Assembly: GCF_012272695.1 (NCBI RefSeq)
Contig: NZ_CP050902.1
Location: forward strand, 372,001 to 436,000
Direction of reading: 5' to 3'
Source: Nocardioides sp. JQ2195
Lineage (GTDB): Bacteria > Actinomycetota > Actinomycetes > Propionibacteriales > Nocardioidaceae
Length of the DNA stretch: 64,000 nucleotides
Under the pieces are notes generated by a model that saw nothing but the letters and a program-made list of their open reading frames with translations, ran no database searches and was not told where the DNA came from. Both the position numbers and the translations under genes were made by a program. The stretch's first letter is position 1. The number at the start of each line of letters is the position of its first letter. This document shows, piece by piece, positions 25,962-35,814 of this stretch.

Positions 25962-26024
25962 GATAGTCCCCAACGTCTCGCAGGTGAACTCGGGCGTTTC
26001 GGGTGCGAGACGTTGGGGACTATC
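25962..26024. repeat. 63-bp palindromic repeat, family A copy 2
   Basis: Here the arms are perfect for 21 bp: 25962-25982 pairs with 26004-26024 around a 21-base loop. It lies between the convergent pit gene and the endonuclease-domain gene, whose TAG stop codon (26020-26022 read leftwards) is part of the palindrome. Confidence 0.92.
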
Positions 26025-27114
26025 GCGGGGGCTTGCTCGCCTGCCGGCGAATCGCCAAGAACCGCCGGCGCTGTTCGGGGGTGAGGGCACGGCGCTGCGT
26101 GACCGTCGACGTCGGTGTCCACCACTGCGGGGGCGTGATCGTCCACGGCCGATCCGTCCGTGCTCTGGGTTCGGCTCGCGCGTAGGCCGCCCGGAGACGG
26201 CCGACGACGGCTTGATGGTCAGGAAGGTCGCTGGCCAGCATCGTGACCACCTCCAGGCCGACGTCGCGGAACCGGGCCTCCCGGCGTACGTCGATCGAGC
26301 GTTGCGGTCCGGCAAGGTGCAGTGAACCGTCGTACTCCCCGATGACTCCGACGACGGGATCGAGCAGGTCGGGGGTCCCGATGTGCCGGCCCTGGAGGTC
26401 GAAGACCGGCGCGTTGGTGAGCGGTCGGGCCAGTCCGGCCTCGCGGGTCCACATGAGCCGCATGTCGACCTCGCGCGGCGACCAGGCGTTCTCGTCGCAG
26501 TGCAGGAGGGCGTCACGACACTGCGGAATGCCCGTCCATCCGCGGTGCTCACTGGCGTAGTCGTGGACCTCCTCGAGTGAGACGAGGTCGTTGTGCGCCG
26601 CCATGTCGAAGGCGCGTACCGCCGCAACCAGGCTCGGTGCCCGGCGCATCATGAAGCAGACCGATCGAACGGCGACCGTGACGCGGACCCCGTCCACCTC
26701 GATCAGCTCCTGGGGGTCGAGGCCTTCCTCGCAGATCGCGACGCCCGGCCACGGGCGTCGGTATGAGCAGGCGAGGTCGACGTCGAGCGGGCTGCCATCC
26801 GCAGCCGAGCCCTCGAACCAGCCGCCGCCGAGCCAGTGCAGCGCGCCCCAACCGGTGACTCCGCCGGCGACTCCGCCCGGGGCGCGGTCGTCGCTGGGCA
26901 GGAGCTTGGCCGCCTCGACGATGCGTTGAGGTGTGGTCAGAGGGACGTCGGTCGGGACGTACAGTCCCAGTCCGGTGCGCCTCCAGTGGGGGCCGGAGGC
27001 CTGCCCGCGGGTGGGCCCAGCGCGACCGCGGGGGTCCACACCGACCGGCCAGGTGACGCGCCGGCTGGTGCTGGGGAAGTCGTCGTGGAAGTCGTCGAAG
27101 TCGTGGATGGCCAT
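26020..27114 (-). CDS. DUF559/Vsr-like endonuclease-domain protein
   Basis: A 364-residue protein of a type common in high-GC actinobacteria. The N-terminal and central parts resemble AbiEi-like/transcription-regulator modules (GGVAGGVTGWGALHWLGGGW). The last third looks like a PD-(D/E)xK fold: VVGVIGEYDGSLHLAG, then RREARFRDVGLEVVTMLASDL. Function is unproven; related proteins are annotated as DUF559 or type IV antitoxin-like. No toxin partner is next to it. Its stop codon is supplied by a 63-bp palindrome, and another copy of that repeat lies just upstream of its start. Confidence 0.6.
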   Translation of the reverse strand: MAIHDFDDFHDDFPSTSRRVTWPVGVDPRGRAGPTRGQASGPHWRRTGLGLYVPTDVPLTTPQRIVEAAKLLPSDDRAPGGVAGGVTGWGALHWLGGGWFEGSAADGSPLDVDLACSYRRPWPGVAICEEGLDPQELIEVDGVRVTVAVRSVCFMMRRAPSLVAAVRAFDMAAHNDLVSLEEVHDYASEHRGWTGIPQCRDALLHCDENAWSPREVDMRLMWTREAGLARPLTNAPVFDLQGRHIGTPDLLDPVVGVIGEYDGSLHLAGPQRSIDVRREARFRDVGLEVVTMLASDLPDHQAVVGRLRAAYARAEPRARTDRPWTITPPQWWTPTSTVTQRRALTPEQRRRFLAIRRQASKPPR

Positions 27115-27179
27115 GTGACCACCCTGAGAAGGGCGACCGACAATCAGGGACCGTTTTCCACAGGGGCCCCCATCTGCCC

Positions 27180-27242
27180 GATAGTCCCCAACGTCTGGCA
27201 GCTCAAAGGCGGGGTTTCGCCTGCGAGGCGTTGGGGACTATC
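27180..27242. repeat. 63-bp palindromic repeat, family A copy 3
   Basis: It has the same 14-bp perfect ends as the other copies, with a less symmetrical interior. It lies between the pstB stop and the start of the endonuclease-domain gene, both on the minus strand, so it could separate the two transcripts. A G-rich stretch (27243-27285) follows it. Confidence 0.9.
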
Positions 27243-27288
27243 GGGGGAGGGAGGTGGGGGAGGGAGGTGCGGGGGGGGAGGGCGAGGG

Positions 27289-28068
27289 TCAGCCGAAGCG
27301 GCCGGACACGTAGGCCTCGGTGGCCTCGTTGTCGGGGTTGGAGAACATCTTCGCGGTCGGGTTGAACTCCACCAGCTGGCCGGGCTCGCCCACCGCCTTC
27401 AGGTTGAAGAAGCCGGTGTCGTCGGAGACCCGGGCCGCCTGCTGCATGTTGTGGGTGACGATCACGATCGTGTACTCGGACTTCAGCTCGTGGATCAGGT
27501 CCTCCACCGCGGAGGTCGAGATCGGGTCGAGCGCCGAGCAGGGCTCGTCCATCAGCAGCACCTCCGGCTCGACGGCGATCGCGCGCGCGATGCACAGACG
27601 CTGCTGCTGGCCCCCGGAGAGGCCCATCCCGGGCTTGCCCAGGCGGTCCTTCACCTCGTTCCACAGGTTGGCGCCGCGCAGGGAGCGCTCGACGATGTCG
27701 TCGGCGTCGTCCTTCGACATCTTCTTGGAGTTCAGCCGGTTGCCGGCCAGGACGTTCTCATAGATCGACATCGTCGGGAACGGGTTCGGTCGCTGGAAGA
27801 CCATCCCGATCTGACGGCGTACGGCGACCGGGTCGACGTGGGGGGCGTAGAGGGACTGGCCGTCCACCTGGACGTCACCGCTCACCCGGGCGCCGGGGAT
27901 CACCTCGTGCATCCGGTTCAACGACCTCAGCACGGTCGACTTGCCGCAACCGGAGGGTCCGATGAACGCGGTCACCGACTTCGCCTTGATGTGCACGTTG
28001 ACGTTCTGCACCGCGAGGAAGTCGCCGTAGTAGATGTCGAGGTTGGAGACCTCAATGCTCTTGGCCAT
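27289..28068 (-). CDS. pstB: Phosphate ABC transporter ATP-binding protein
   Basis: A 259-residue ATPase with Walker [10 protein letters not shown] at about 38-46, the Q-loop region [15 protein letters not shown], signature [16 protein letters not shown], Walker [14 protein letters not shown] and the His switch VIVTHNM. The length and [13 protein letters not shown] are diagnostic for PstB. It is the last gene of pstSCAB and is followed by a family A palindrome that may end the transcript. Confidence 0.96.
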   Translation of the reverse strand: MAKSIEVSNLDIYYGDFLAVQNVNVHIKAKSVTAFIGPSGCGKSTVLRSLNRMHEVIPGARVSGDVQVDGQSLYAPHVDPVAVRRQIGMVFQRPNPFPTMSIYENVLAGNRLNSKKMSKDDADDIVERSLRGANLWNEVKDRLGKPGMGLSGGQQQRLCIARAIAVEPEVLLMDEPCSALDPISTSAVEDLIHELKSEYTIVIVTHNMQQAARVSDDTGFFNLKAVGEPGQLVEFNPTAKMFSNPDNEATEAYVSGRFG

Positions 28069-28087
28069 GGTCTTTTCAGTCCTTCTT

Positions 28088-29179
28088 TCAGCGCCCGGTC
28101 TTGGGGGCGAACACGTTGCCGATGATGCGGGCGATGAGGTTGAGAGCCATCACGATGATGATCAGGACCAGGGCCGCGCCCCAGACGCGGTCGGTCCAGA
28201 TGTCGCCGTACTTGGCGCTGGAGGTCTGGCTCAGCGATGTGTAGATGTAGACCGGCAGGGTCTGCACGGGCCCGGAGAACGGGTTCCAGTTCGCCGACGG
28301 GAAGGTGCCGACGATCAGCAGCAGCGGGGCGGTCTCCCCGGCCACCCGGGCGATGGCCAGCGTGACCCCGGTGACGATGCCGGCCACCGCGGTGGGCAGC
28401 ACGACCTTCACGATGGTGCGCCACTTCGGCACCCCCAGGGCGTACGACGCCTCGCGCAGGTCGTCGGGGACCAGCTTCAGCATCTCCTCGACCGAGCGGA
28501 TCACGGTGGGGATCATCAGCAGGGACAGGGCGACGCCGCCGCCGATGCCGAGGCGGGGGAGCTGGTTGCCGGTGATCACGATGAACAGCGACACGGCGAA
28601 CAGGCCGGCCACGATCGAGGGGATCCCGGTCATCACGTCGACCAGGAAGGTGATCCCCTTGGCCAGGGGCCTGCCGGCGCCGTACTCCACCAGGTAGATC
28701 GCGGCGAAGACCCCGACCGGCACCGCGATGACGGCCGCGAGCGCGGTGACCATGATCGTGCCCATGATCGCGTGGTAGATGCCGCCGCCCTGGCCGAGCG
28801 CGGCGAAGCCGGTCATGTCGCGCTGCAGGAACTCGGGGGAGAGCACCGGCCCGCCCTTGACGACCACGGTGACGATGAGGCTGACCAGCGGGATCATCGC
28901 CACTGCGAAGGCCGACCAGACCAGGCTGCTGACCAGTCGGTCGGCGGCCTTGCGGGACCCTTCGACGAGTCGGGACCACACCTGCAGCCCGAGCACGAAG
29001 ACCAGCCACGCGATGAGCAGCATGACGGTGATGCCGCTGCCGAGCAGCAGCCCGGCCACCACGCCGATCGCGGCCGCGAAGGCGCCCGCCAGCAGCGGAG
29101 CGGTGTGCGGCAGCTGGCCGGCGGTGATGCTCATGACGTCCGTGTCGGGGACGGCGGGAGCCTCGGTCTGTGCACTCAT
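28088..29179 (-). CDS. pstA: Phosphate ABC transporter permease
   Basis: A 363-residue permease. Two N-terminal hydrophobic segments are followed by the core six-helix domain with [24 protein letters not shown] and the EAA loop [29 protein letters not shown], which contacts PstB. ATG 29179 is chosen because it is the first start after the pstC stop and gives a normal N-terminus ([12 protein letters not shown]); longer readings run into pstC. PstA is longer at its N-terminus than E. coli PstA, as is common in actinobacteria. Confidence 0.93.
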   Translation of the reverse strand: MSAQTEAPAVPDTDVMSITAGQLPHTAPLLAGAFAAAIGVVAGLLLGSGITVMLLIAWLVFVLGLQVWSRLVEGSRKAADRLVSSLVWSAFAVAMIPLVSLIVTVVVKGGPVLSPEFLQRDMTGFAALGQGGGIYHAIMGTIMVTALAAVIAVPVGVFAAIYLVEYGAGRPLAKGITFLVDVMTGIPSIVAGLFAVSLFIVITGNQLPRLGIGGGVALSLLMIPTVIRSVEEMLKLVPDDLREASYALGVPKWRTIVKVVLPTAVAGIVTGVTLAIARVAGETAPLLLIVGTFPSANWNPFSGPVQTLPVYIYTSLSQTSSAKYGDIWTDRVWGAALVLIIIVMALNLIARIIGNVFAPKTGR

Positions 29180-29184
29180 GGCCC

Positions 29185-30135
29185 TCACCCCTTGGCCCGG
29201 CCGCGGGTGGCGATCCAACGACCCGCGAAGTTGACGATGAACGTGAGCAGGAACAGGGCCAGGCCGGCGAAGATCAGCGTGTTGATCTTCGAGCCGGAGG
29301 CGTTCGCGAAGTAGTTGGCGATGAAGGCTGCGATGGTGTTCGGGTTCTGGCCGGAGACGAGGCTCAGCGTGAGGTGGCCGGTGCCGGTCGCGGAGAGCAC
29401 CATCGCCACCGCCATCGTCTCGCCGAGGGCGCGGCCCAGGCCGAGGAGCACGGCGGCCACCATGCCGGAACGTGCGTAGGGGAAGACCGCCAGCTTGATC
29501 ATCTCCCAGCGGGTGGCCCCCAGGGCCAGGGCCGCCTCCTCGTGCGCGCGGGGCGTCTGGGCGAAGACCTCGCGCAGGATCGCGGTGACGATCGGCAGTG
29601 CCATCAGGGCGAGCACGATGGCGGCGGTGAGCAGGGAGCGCTGGTTCGCGGAGCCGTTGAAGAGGGGGATCCAGCTGGCGTGCTCGCTGAGCCACTGGTA
29701 GGCCGGCAGCAGCCTCGGGGCCAGGACCTCCAGGCCCCAGAGCCCGAACACGACGCTGGGTACGGCGGCGAGCAGGTCGACCAGGTAGCCCACCGGCTTG
29801 GCCAGCCTCTTGGGCGCGTAGTGCGAGATCACCAGGGCCAACCCGATCGCGAGCGGCGTCACGATGATCATCGCGATGACGGAGGCGTAGACCGTCCCGA
29901 AGAGCAGCATCCCGACGAACTTCCAGATGCTGGGCTCGCCGTACGCCGACTCACCCGATGCGTCCAGGGCGGGAAGACCGCGGAGCGTCAGGAAGACCCC
30001 GACACCTGCAAGGAACAGGATGACGAGCAGGCCGGCCCCCAGCGCGGTGCCGCTGAAGACCGCATCAGCCGCTCTGGTCGGGGGCTTCGCCGGGGTCTGC
30101 TCGACCTCCGGCTGCTGGTCGACCGTGGTGCTCAC
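29185..30135 (-). CDS. pstC: Phosphate ABC transporter permease
   Basis: A 316-residue permease with six predicted membrane helices (AGLLVILFLAGVGVFLTL, FVGMLLFGTVYASVIAMII, and others) and the EAA loop HEEAALALGATRWEMIKLAVFPYARSGMVA. It forms the channel with PstA. Five bases separate its stop from the pstA start. The intergenic hairpin between pstS and pstC is expected to lower permease expression relative to the binding protein. Confidence 0.94.
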   Translation of the reverse strand: MSTTVDQQPEVEQTPAKPPTRAADAVFSGTALGAGLLVILFLAGVGVFLTLRGLPALDASGESAYGEPSIWKFVGMLLFGTVYASVIAMIIVTPLAIGLALVISHYAPKRLAKPVGYLVDLLAAVPSVVFGLWGLEVLAPRLLPAYQWLSEHASWIPLFNGSANQRSLLTAAIVLALMALPIVTAILREVFAQTPRAHEEAALALGATRWEMIKLAVFPYARSGMVAAVLLGLGRALGETMAVAMVLSATGTGHLTLSLVSGQNPNTIAAFIANYFANASGSKINTLIFAGLALFLLTFIVNFAGRWIATRGRAKG

Positions 30136-30178
30136 TGAACCTCCATCAGGAGTGGATCGGGGTGGAAAGGCGAAAGGG

Positions 30179-30205
30179 GGCCGGGCTCGGATCGCGCGCC
30201 CGGCC
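30179..30205 (-). promoter_or_regulatory. Stem-loop between pstS and pstC
   Basis: GGCCGGGC (30179-30186) pairs with GCCCGGCC (30198-30205), with weaker outer pairing of GGAAAGG and CCTTCC. A hairpin here typically stabilises the binding-protein mRNA or partly terminates before the permease genes (inference). Confidence 0.6.
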
Positions 30206-30226
30206 TCCTTCCGTGGTGCGGGTGGA

Positions 30227-31363
30227 TCAGGAACCGATCGTCGCGACGATGTCGCGGGCCTTCTTGAGGATGGCCTCGGAGAGCGGAGCCGAGCCGGCCT
30301 CCTCGGAGCCGATGTTCTGGCCCTGCTCGGAGAGGATGTAGGTCAGGTAGCCCTTGACCTGCTTGGCGGTGGCCTCGTCGTCGTACTGCTGGCAGGCGAG
30401 CAGGTAGGACGTCAGGACGATCGGGTAGGTGCCCGCTTCGCTGGTCTCGTGGTCGAGGTCGTAGACCAGTGCGGTGTCGCTGGCCGACTCGGCCTCGGGG
30501 GAGACGTCGAGGATCTTCGCGGCGGCCTCGGCGGACGGGGCCACGTAGTCGTCGCCGACCTTGATCATGGCCTGGCCGAGGTCGCCGGCCTGGCTGGCGT
30601 CGGCGTACCCGATGGCGTTCTTCTCGCCGTCGGTGACGGACTTGACCACGCCGTCGGTGCCCTTCGCGCCCTCGCCGCCGAAGTTCTTGGGCCAGGTCTC
30701 CACGACACCGGCCTTCCAGTCCTTGCCGGCGACCGCGTCGAGGTAGTCGGTGAAGTTCTCCGTGGTGCCCGACTCGTCGGAGCGGTGCACGGGGCGGATG
30801 GTGGAGTCCGGCAGGGCGTCAGCAGTGGGGGTGCCCTCGTTGTCGGCGACGATCTTCGGGTCGTTCCACGTGGTGATCTTGCCGGACATGATGCCAGCCA
30901 AGGTCTCGGGGGAGAGCTGCAGCTCGTCCACCCCCTCGACGTTGAAGATGATGGCGATCGGCGAGACGTAGTTCGGGATCTCGATGGGGGCCGCACCACA
31001 GGTCTCGGTGGCCTTGGTGAGCTCGCCCTCGTCGTCGGTGAGGTAGGAGTCGGAGCCGGCGACCTTGTAGCCACCCGAGATGAAGTTCTCACGGCCGGCG
31101 CCGGAGCCCTGCGGGTCGTAGGTGACGGTGACGTCGGGCGCGACGGTGGAGAAGCCGGCGATCCAGGCGTTCTGGGCGGACGCCTGCGAGGAGGCGCCGC
31201 CGCCGACGAGGGTGCCGCTGAGGCCCTCGTAGACGCTGCTGTCGCCGGCGTCGCCGGCAACGGTGGACTCGCTGTCGTTGCCACCGCCACACGCGGCGAG
31301 GGAGACGAGGGCGAGGGCCGCGATCGCGGGTGTCGCGATGCTGCGGAAGGGAGTGCGCTTCAC
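30227..31363 (-). CDS. pstS: Phosphate-binding lipoprotein
   Basis: A 378-residue extracytoplasmic phosphate receptor. A signal peptide ends in the lipobox LAAC, so the protein should be lipid-anchored. The mature part has GTLVGGGASSQASAQNAW, the phosphate-binding loop around DPQGSGAGRENFISG, and RPVHRSDESGTTENFTDYLD. GTG 31363 is preceded by CAGGAGTCACGAA; starts further upstream would leave the signal peptide buried. A PHO-box-like repeat array lies 56-95 bases upstream, indicating induction by phosphate starvation through PhoP (inference). Confidence 0.95.
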   Translation of the reverse strand: MKRTPFRSIATPAIAALALVSLAACGGGNDSESTVAGDAGDSSVYEGLSGTLVGGGASSQASAQNAWIAGFSTVAPDVTVTYDPQGSGAGRENFISGGYKVAGSDSYLTDDEGELTKATETCGAAPIEIPNYVSPIAIIFNVEGVDELQLSPETLAGIMSGKITTWNDPKIVADNEGTPTADALPDSTIRPVHRSDESGTTENFTDYLDAVAGKDWKAGVVETWPKNFGGEGAKGTDGVVKSVTDGEKNAIGYADASQAGDLGQAMIKVGDDYVAPSAEAAAKILDVSPEAESASDTALVYDLDHETSEAGTYPIVLTSYLLACQQYDDEATAKQVKGYLTYILSEQGQNIGSEEAGSAPLSEAILKKARDIVATIGS

Positions 31364-31418
31364 TTCGTGACTCCTGATGTTCTTGATTTCGATGACATCA
31401 GTGAGTGAAAGCCCTCCA

Positions 31419-31458
31419 GGTGACCGGATTGCTCGGGCTTGGTGAACGAGCGGTGAAC
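31419..31458 (-). promoter_or_regulatory. PHO-box-like direct repeats upstream of pstS
   Basis: Read on the minus strand toward pstS: GTTCACC at 31458-31452 and 31447-31441 (11-base spacing), and GGTCACC at 31425-31419 exactly two further turns of 11 bases away. This matches the 11-nt direct-repeat PhoP-binding unit known from Streptomyces. No other copies were noticed in the window. Confidence 0.78.
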
Positions 31459-31534
31459 GCTGGTCGGCCCTTTGGTCGCCGGACGGCGGAGAAGAGACGG
31501 CCATCACGTGAACTGGGCCGGCGGGCCCTTGACT

Positions 31535-32407
31535 TCAGCGGACGTGATGGGTCTCGGTCGCCACGACCGCCCCCTTGCGGTGGTGGACGACCAGGAGCTG
31601 CCCGGGGTCGAGCTTGGGGTCGGCCAGGCCGAGGGTGAAGAACACGTCGGGCAGCACCGGCCGGTGGGTGCACACCACGGTGCGCTTGCCGTCCTCGATC
31701 AGCTCGTCGACCACGTCGATGACCCGTTCGACGGTGGCGTCCTCCTCGCTGAGCTCGGCGACCGTCTCGATCTCGCGCGCCGTCGCGTCGGCGTACGGAA
31801 CCAGCGTCTGCACGCACCGGTAGCTGGTCGAGGAGACCAGGCGGCGCACGTCGTACGACGCCAGCAGCGGCACCAGCCGAGCCGCCTGGGCCTCGCCCTC
31901 CTTGAGCAGTGGGCGGAGCCGGTCGTCGGTGCGCCAGCGGGCCCGGTCGCGGGCGTGGGCGTGGCGCAGCACCACGAGGGTGCGGGTCCGGTCGCCGTTG
32001 GTGCGGGCGGCGGCCAGGGTCTCGCGGTCGCGCGGATAGGTGAGCAGCTCGTCCGCCTCGTCGAGCGGAACCCAGCGGACCTCGTCGATCTCGTCGTTGG
32101 GCTGGTAGCCCGAGACGTCGTCAGCACCGACCACCCAGGCGATCCAGTAGTGCACGACCTTGCCGCGGTTGCCGACCGCGTAGTGCTGGTCGGGCAGCGG
32201 CACCCCGAGGCGTACGTCGAGACCGGTCTCCTCGCGCACCTCGCGGGTGGCGCAGGCGGTGACGTGCTCGCCACGGTCGAGCTTGCCCTTCGCGAAGGAC
32301 CAGTCGTCGTACTTCGGACGATGGACCAGCAGCACGTCACTGCTCTTGCCGGCACCGCCCTTGCGCAGGACCACGGCGCCGGCGGCGATGATGTCGGGCT
32401 GGGACAT
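31535..32407 (-). CDS. Nudix hydrolase fused to a histidine phosphatase (MutT1-like)
   Basis: A 290-residue two-domain protein. The N-terminal Nudix domain carries GKLDRGEHVTACATREVREETG at about 41-62. The C-terminal domain carries the histidine-phosphatase motif VVLRHAHA at about 142 and a second His in VVCTHRPVLPDV. This architecture matches mycobacterial MutT1, which removes 8-oxo-(d)GTP and hydrolyses diadenosine polyphosphates in two steps. Its place between pstS and ppk is conserved in actinobacteria. ATG 32407 starts the family-conserved MSQPDIIAAGAVV. Confidence 0.88.
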   Translation of the reverse strand: MSQPDIIAAGAVVLRKGGAGKSSDVLLVHRPKYDDWSFAKGKLDRGEHVTACATREVREETGLDVRLGVPLPDQHYAVGNRGKVVHYWIAWVVGADDVSGYQPNDEIDEVRWVPLDEADELLTYPRDRETLAAARTNGDRTRTLVVLRHAHARDRARWRTDDRLRPLLKEGEAQAARLVPLLASYDVRRLVSSTSYRCVQTLVPYADATAREIETVAELSEEDATVERVIDVVDELIEDGKRTVVCTHRPVLPDVFFTLGLADPKLDPGQLLVVHHRKGAVVATETHHVR

Positions 32408-32453
32408 GCCAGTAGTGTCACACCACCGCAACGATGAAGAGGAGTTTGTGCCT

Positions 32454-33485
32454 GTGCCACGCCGCATGAGTCGCCGCGTCGCGATCGTCACGGCCCTGCT
32501 CGTCGTGGTGGCCGGGGCCGCCGCCGTGATCGGCTATGTCGTCTGGCCGCGCGACAGCGACTTCGAGAAGGCCGCAGCGCTCCTGCCCGACGACACGCTG
32601 CGGGTGACCTGGACCGACTGGGGTCGGTTGCGAGACGAGCTGCCCGGGCCCGACTTCGTGAACCAGGCCGACGACCGTGACCTGAGCGTCTCCTCGTTGG
32701 CCTCGGCAGCCCCGGAGCTCGAGGGCGCCGTCGGCTTCGACCCGACCACGGATGCCGAGTGGGAGATCCTCGGCCAGGGTCGCGAGGGGATGGTCGTCGT
32801 CGTGAAGGTCGACGGTGACCTGGGCGAGCTGGCATCGGGTTTCGAGGACGCGGGCTGGACCCGCCCGTCGTCCGACGACCTGGCCGGTGAGGTCTGGAGT
32901 GGCGGGGCGGACGTGGCCGCCGCCGCGGGGTTGCTGACGCCCGAGCTGCAGTTCGTCGCCTTCGACGAGGAGCAGGGGTTGCTGGTCGGGTCGGACCAGC
33001 CGACCTACCTCGACTCGGCGATGGAGGTGGTCACTGGCGACGAGGACGGCCTCGACATCACGCCGCTCTCCGACGGGCTGGAGCACGACCCGCTCGACGT
33101 GACCGCGTTCCTGGGCGACTACGCCTGCGAAGCACTCACCATGGGCGAGGCCGACGAGGACGCGCAGGCGGTGGCCGACGACCTGGTCGACGAGGCCGGT
33201 GGGGTCACCCCGTTGAAGGGCTATCTCGTCGCGTTGTCGGCCGAGCGTCGCCTCTCGGTGGTGTTCCGCTTCGCCGACGACGCGCAGGCCGAGCACGACG
33301 CGTCATCGCGGGGTGCGCTGATGACTGCGGAGGACCCGGGCCAGATGGTCGCCTATCCCGACCTGGTGGCGTCACCGAGGACGACCACCGACGGGGACCG
33401 GGTCGTGATCACCGGTCGCGTCGACGAGTCGAGCGCCCCGATGGCGAACCTGGCGTCGGGCCCGGTCCTGCTCGCCTCCTGCTGA
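32454..33485 (+). CDS. Membrane-anchored exported protein (DUF3352-like), unknown function
   Basis: A 343-residue protein with one N-terminal transmembrane anchor (VAIVTALLVVVAGAAAVIGYVVW) and a large external domain of alternating acidic and hydrophobic stretches (LPDDTLRVTWTDWGRLRDELPG, EGMVVVVKVDGDLGELASGFEDAGW). The pattern resembles DUF3352-type exported proteins. GTG 32454 is chosen for spacing from GAGGAG; GTG 32448 is also in frame. It ends GPVLLASC, convergent with ppk across a 63-bp palindrome. Confidence 0.65.
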   Translation: MPRRMSRRVAIVTALLVVVAGAAAVIGYVVWPRDSDFEKAAALLPDDTLRVTWTDWGRLRDELPGPDFVNQADDRDLSVSSLASAAPELEGAVGFDPTTDAEWEILGQGREGMVVVVKVDGDLGELASGFEDAGWTRPSSDDLAGEVWSGGADVAAAAGLLTPELQFVAFDEEQGLLVGSDQPTYLDSAMEVVTGDEDGLDITPLSDGLEHDPLDVTAFLGDYACEALTMGEADEDAQAVADDLVDEAGGVTPLKGYLVALSAERRLSVVFRFADDAQAEHDASSRGALMTAEDPGQMVAYPDLVASPRTTTDGDRVVITGRVDESSAPMANLASGPVLLASC

Positions 33486-33497
33486 TTCCCCCTTCCC

Positions 33498-33560
33498 GAT
33501 AGTCCCCAACGTCTCGCAGGTGAACGCGAGCGTTTCGGATGCGAGACGTTGGGGACTATC
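33498..33560. repeat. 63-bp palindromic repeat, family A copy 4
   Basis: As in copy 2, 21 bp of the arms are perfect (33498-33518 with 33540-33560), and CTTCCC/GGGAAG extends the pairing outside. It lies between two convergent genes, 13 and 8 bases from their ends. Its sequence is nearly identical to copy 2, differing only in the loop. Confidence 0.92.
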
Positions 33561-33567
33561 GGGAAGG

Positions 33568-35745
33568 TCAGCGGCGGCGTTGGCGGTGCTGCTCGATCAG
33601 GACCTGGTGCAGGTGCTGGGTGCCGGACGTGCGGGTCCACTGGGCGTCGGCACCGAGCGTCCACGCCGACGTGTCGTCGTCGAACGCGAGGTCGAGCACC
33701 TCGGCCACCCGCCCGACGAGCTCCTGGGTCGGCAGCCTGACCAGCACCTCCACCCGTCGGTCGAGGTTGCGGTGCATCAGGTCTGCCGAACCGATCCACG
33801 CGGTCGGCTCCCCGCCACCCGCGAACTCGAAGACCCGGCTGTGCTCGAGGAAGCGGCCCAGCACGGAGCGCACCTCGATCGTCTCCGACAGGCCGGGTAC
33901 GCCGGGGCGCACGGCGCAGATGCCGCGCACCAACAGCTGCACGGGCACGCCGGCCTGGCTGGCCAGGTAGAGCGCGTCGATGGTGGTCTCGTCGACGATG
34001 GAGTTGGCCTTGAGCCGGATCCGGGCCGGACGCCCGGCGCGGTGGTGCTCGATCTCGGCGTGGACCTGCTCGATCAGGCCGTCGCGCACCGAGTCGGGTG
34101 CGACCAGGAGCTGCTCGTAGGAGGCGTTGCGCGAGAAGCCGCTCAGGTTGTTGAACAGGTGGGCGACGTCCTCGCCGATGGCTTGGTCGGCGGTGATCAG
34201 GCCGAAGTCCTCATAGAGGCGCGCGGTCTTCGGGTTGTAGTTGCCGGTGCCGATGTGGGTGTAGCGGCGGATGCCGTCGGGCTCGTCACGCACGACCATC
34301 GACAGCTTGCAGTGGGTCTTGAGGCCGACCAGGCCGTAGACCACGTGGCACCCGGCATGCTCGAGCTTGCGTGCCCAGCGGATGTTGTTGGTCTCGTCGA
34401 AGCGCGCCTTGATCTCGACGATCACCAGCACCTGCTTGCCGGCCTCGGCGGCATCGACCAGGGCATCGATGATCGGCGAGTCACCGGAGGTGCGGTAGAG
34501 CGTCTGCTTGATCGCCAGCACGTGGGGGTCGGCGGCGGACTGCTCGAGGAACCGCTGCACCGACGTGGCGAACGAGTCGTAGGGGTGGTGCAGCAGGACG
34601 TTGTTGCGGCGGGCTGCCTTGAACACGTCGACCGGGCTGGCCGACTCGACCTCGGCCAGCTCGGTGTGGGTGGTCGGCACGTAGGCGTCGTACTTGAGGT
34701 CCTCGCGGGCGAGGTCGGCGATGTCGTTGACCCCGCGCAGGTCGAGCGGGCCGGGCAGCTGCACGACCTCCCCGGGCGACACCCCGAGCTCGGAGACCAG
34801 CAGCTCGAGCACGCGCGGGTGGATCGACTCCTCCACCTCGAGGCGCACGGGCGGGCCGAACTTGCGCCGCAACAGCTCCTTCTCGAGGGCGGCCAGCAGG
34901 TTCTCCGCGTCGTCCTCCTCCACCTCGAGGTCCTCGTTGCGGGTGACCCGGAAGGTGTGCGCCTCGAGCACCTCCATGCCGGGGAAGAGCCGCTTGAGGT
35001 GCTCGCCGATGACGTCCTCCAGCGGCACGAAGCGCTGGTTGCCCAGGGGCACGAACCGGCTGAAGATCGGCGGCACCTTGACCCGGGCGAAGTGCTCCTT
35101 CTTGGTCTTCGGGTTGCGCACCAGCACCGCGATGTTGAGCGACAGCCCGGAGATGTAGGGGAACGGGTGGGCCGGGTCGACGGCCAGCGGAGTTAGGACC
35201 GGGAAGACCCGCTCCTTGAACAGCCGCTTGCACTGCTTCTGCTCGTCCTTGTCGAGGTCCTCCCAGCGCACCAGCTCGATGCCCTCGGCGCGCAGCGCCG
35301 GCACGAGGTCCCTCTGGAAGACGGCGGCGTGCCGGGCCATCAGCTCACCGGTGCTGCCCCAGATCGACTCGAGCACCTCGCGTGGCAGGTGACCGCTGGC
35401 CGCGCGTACGGCGACTCCGGCCGCGATGCGCCGCTTGAGACCGGCCACCCGGACCATGAAGAACTCGTCGAGGTTGCTGGCGAAGATGGCCAGGAAGCGG
35501 GCCCGTTCGAGCAGCGGCAACGATGCGTCCTCGGCGAGCTCGAGCACCCGCTGGTTGAAGTGCAACCAGGACAGCTCGCGGTCGAGGAAGCGATCGGGGA
35601 AGTCAGCCAGCGGCAGGGAGCCCTCGTTGGGGACGTAGGGCGGCTCGACGTCGAAGGTCTCGCTGCTCACCGCACGCAGCCCGGGCTCGAAGGGGCCGTC
35701 GTCGACCGATCCCGAGGTGTGCGAGGGCAGGCTGTCGTGCGTCAT
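33568..35745 (-). CDS. ppk: Polyphosphate kinase
   Basis: A 725-residue PPK1 that polymerises the terminal phosphate of ATP into polyphosphate. The N domain begins [19 protein letters not shown]; the head domain has [19 protein letters not shown]. The catalytic C-terminal domains have [30 protein letters not shown], the phosphorylated His in [14 protein letters not shown], and the second catalytic His in [15 protein letters not shown]. It lies beside mutT1 and the pst operon, forming a phosphate-handling group. Confidence 0.96.
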   Translation of the reverse strand: MTHDSLPSHTSGSVDDGPFEPGLRAVSSETFDVEPPYVPNEGSLPLADFPDRFLDRELSWLHFNQRVLELAEDASLPLLERARFLAIFASNLDEFFMVRVAGLKRRIAAGVAVRAASGHLPREVLESIWGSTGELMARHAAVFQRDLVPALRAEGIELVRWEDLDKDEQKQCKRLFKERVFPVLTPLAVDPAHPFPYISGLSLNIAVLVRNPKTKKEHFARVKVPPIFSRFVPLGNQRFVPLEDVIGEHLKRLFPGMEVLEAHTFRVTRNEDLEVEEDDAENLLAALEKELLRRKFGPPVRLEVEESIHPRVLELLVSELGVSPGEVVQLPGPLDLRGVNDIADLAREDLKYDAYVPTTHTELAEVESASPVDVFKAARRNNVLLHHPYDSFATSVQRFLEQSAADPHVLAIKQTLYRTSGDSPIIDALVDAAEAGKQVLVIVEIKARFDETNNIRWARKLEHAGCHVVYGLVGLKTHCKLSMVVRDEPDGIRRYTHIGTGNYNPKTARLYEDFGLITADQAIGEDVAHLFNNLSGFSRNASYEQLLVAPDSVRDGLIEQVHAEIEHHRAGRPARIRLKANSIVDETTIDALYLASQAGVPVQLLVRGICAVRPGVPGLSETIEVRSVLGRFLEHSRVFEFAGGGEPTAWIGSADLMHRNLDRRVEVLVRLPTQELVGRVAEVLDLAFDDDTSAWTLGADAQWTRTSGTQHLHQVLIEQHRQRRR

Positions 35746-35814
35746 GTGATCGAGTGTGGCACCGCTGGGTGAACGCAGGGTGACGAAGCGGGCCGGCCGG
35801 GTGCTCGGCAGCGA

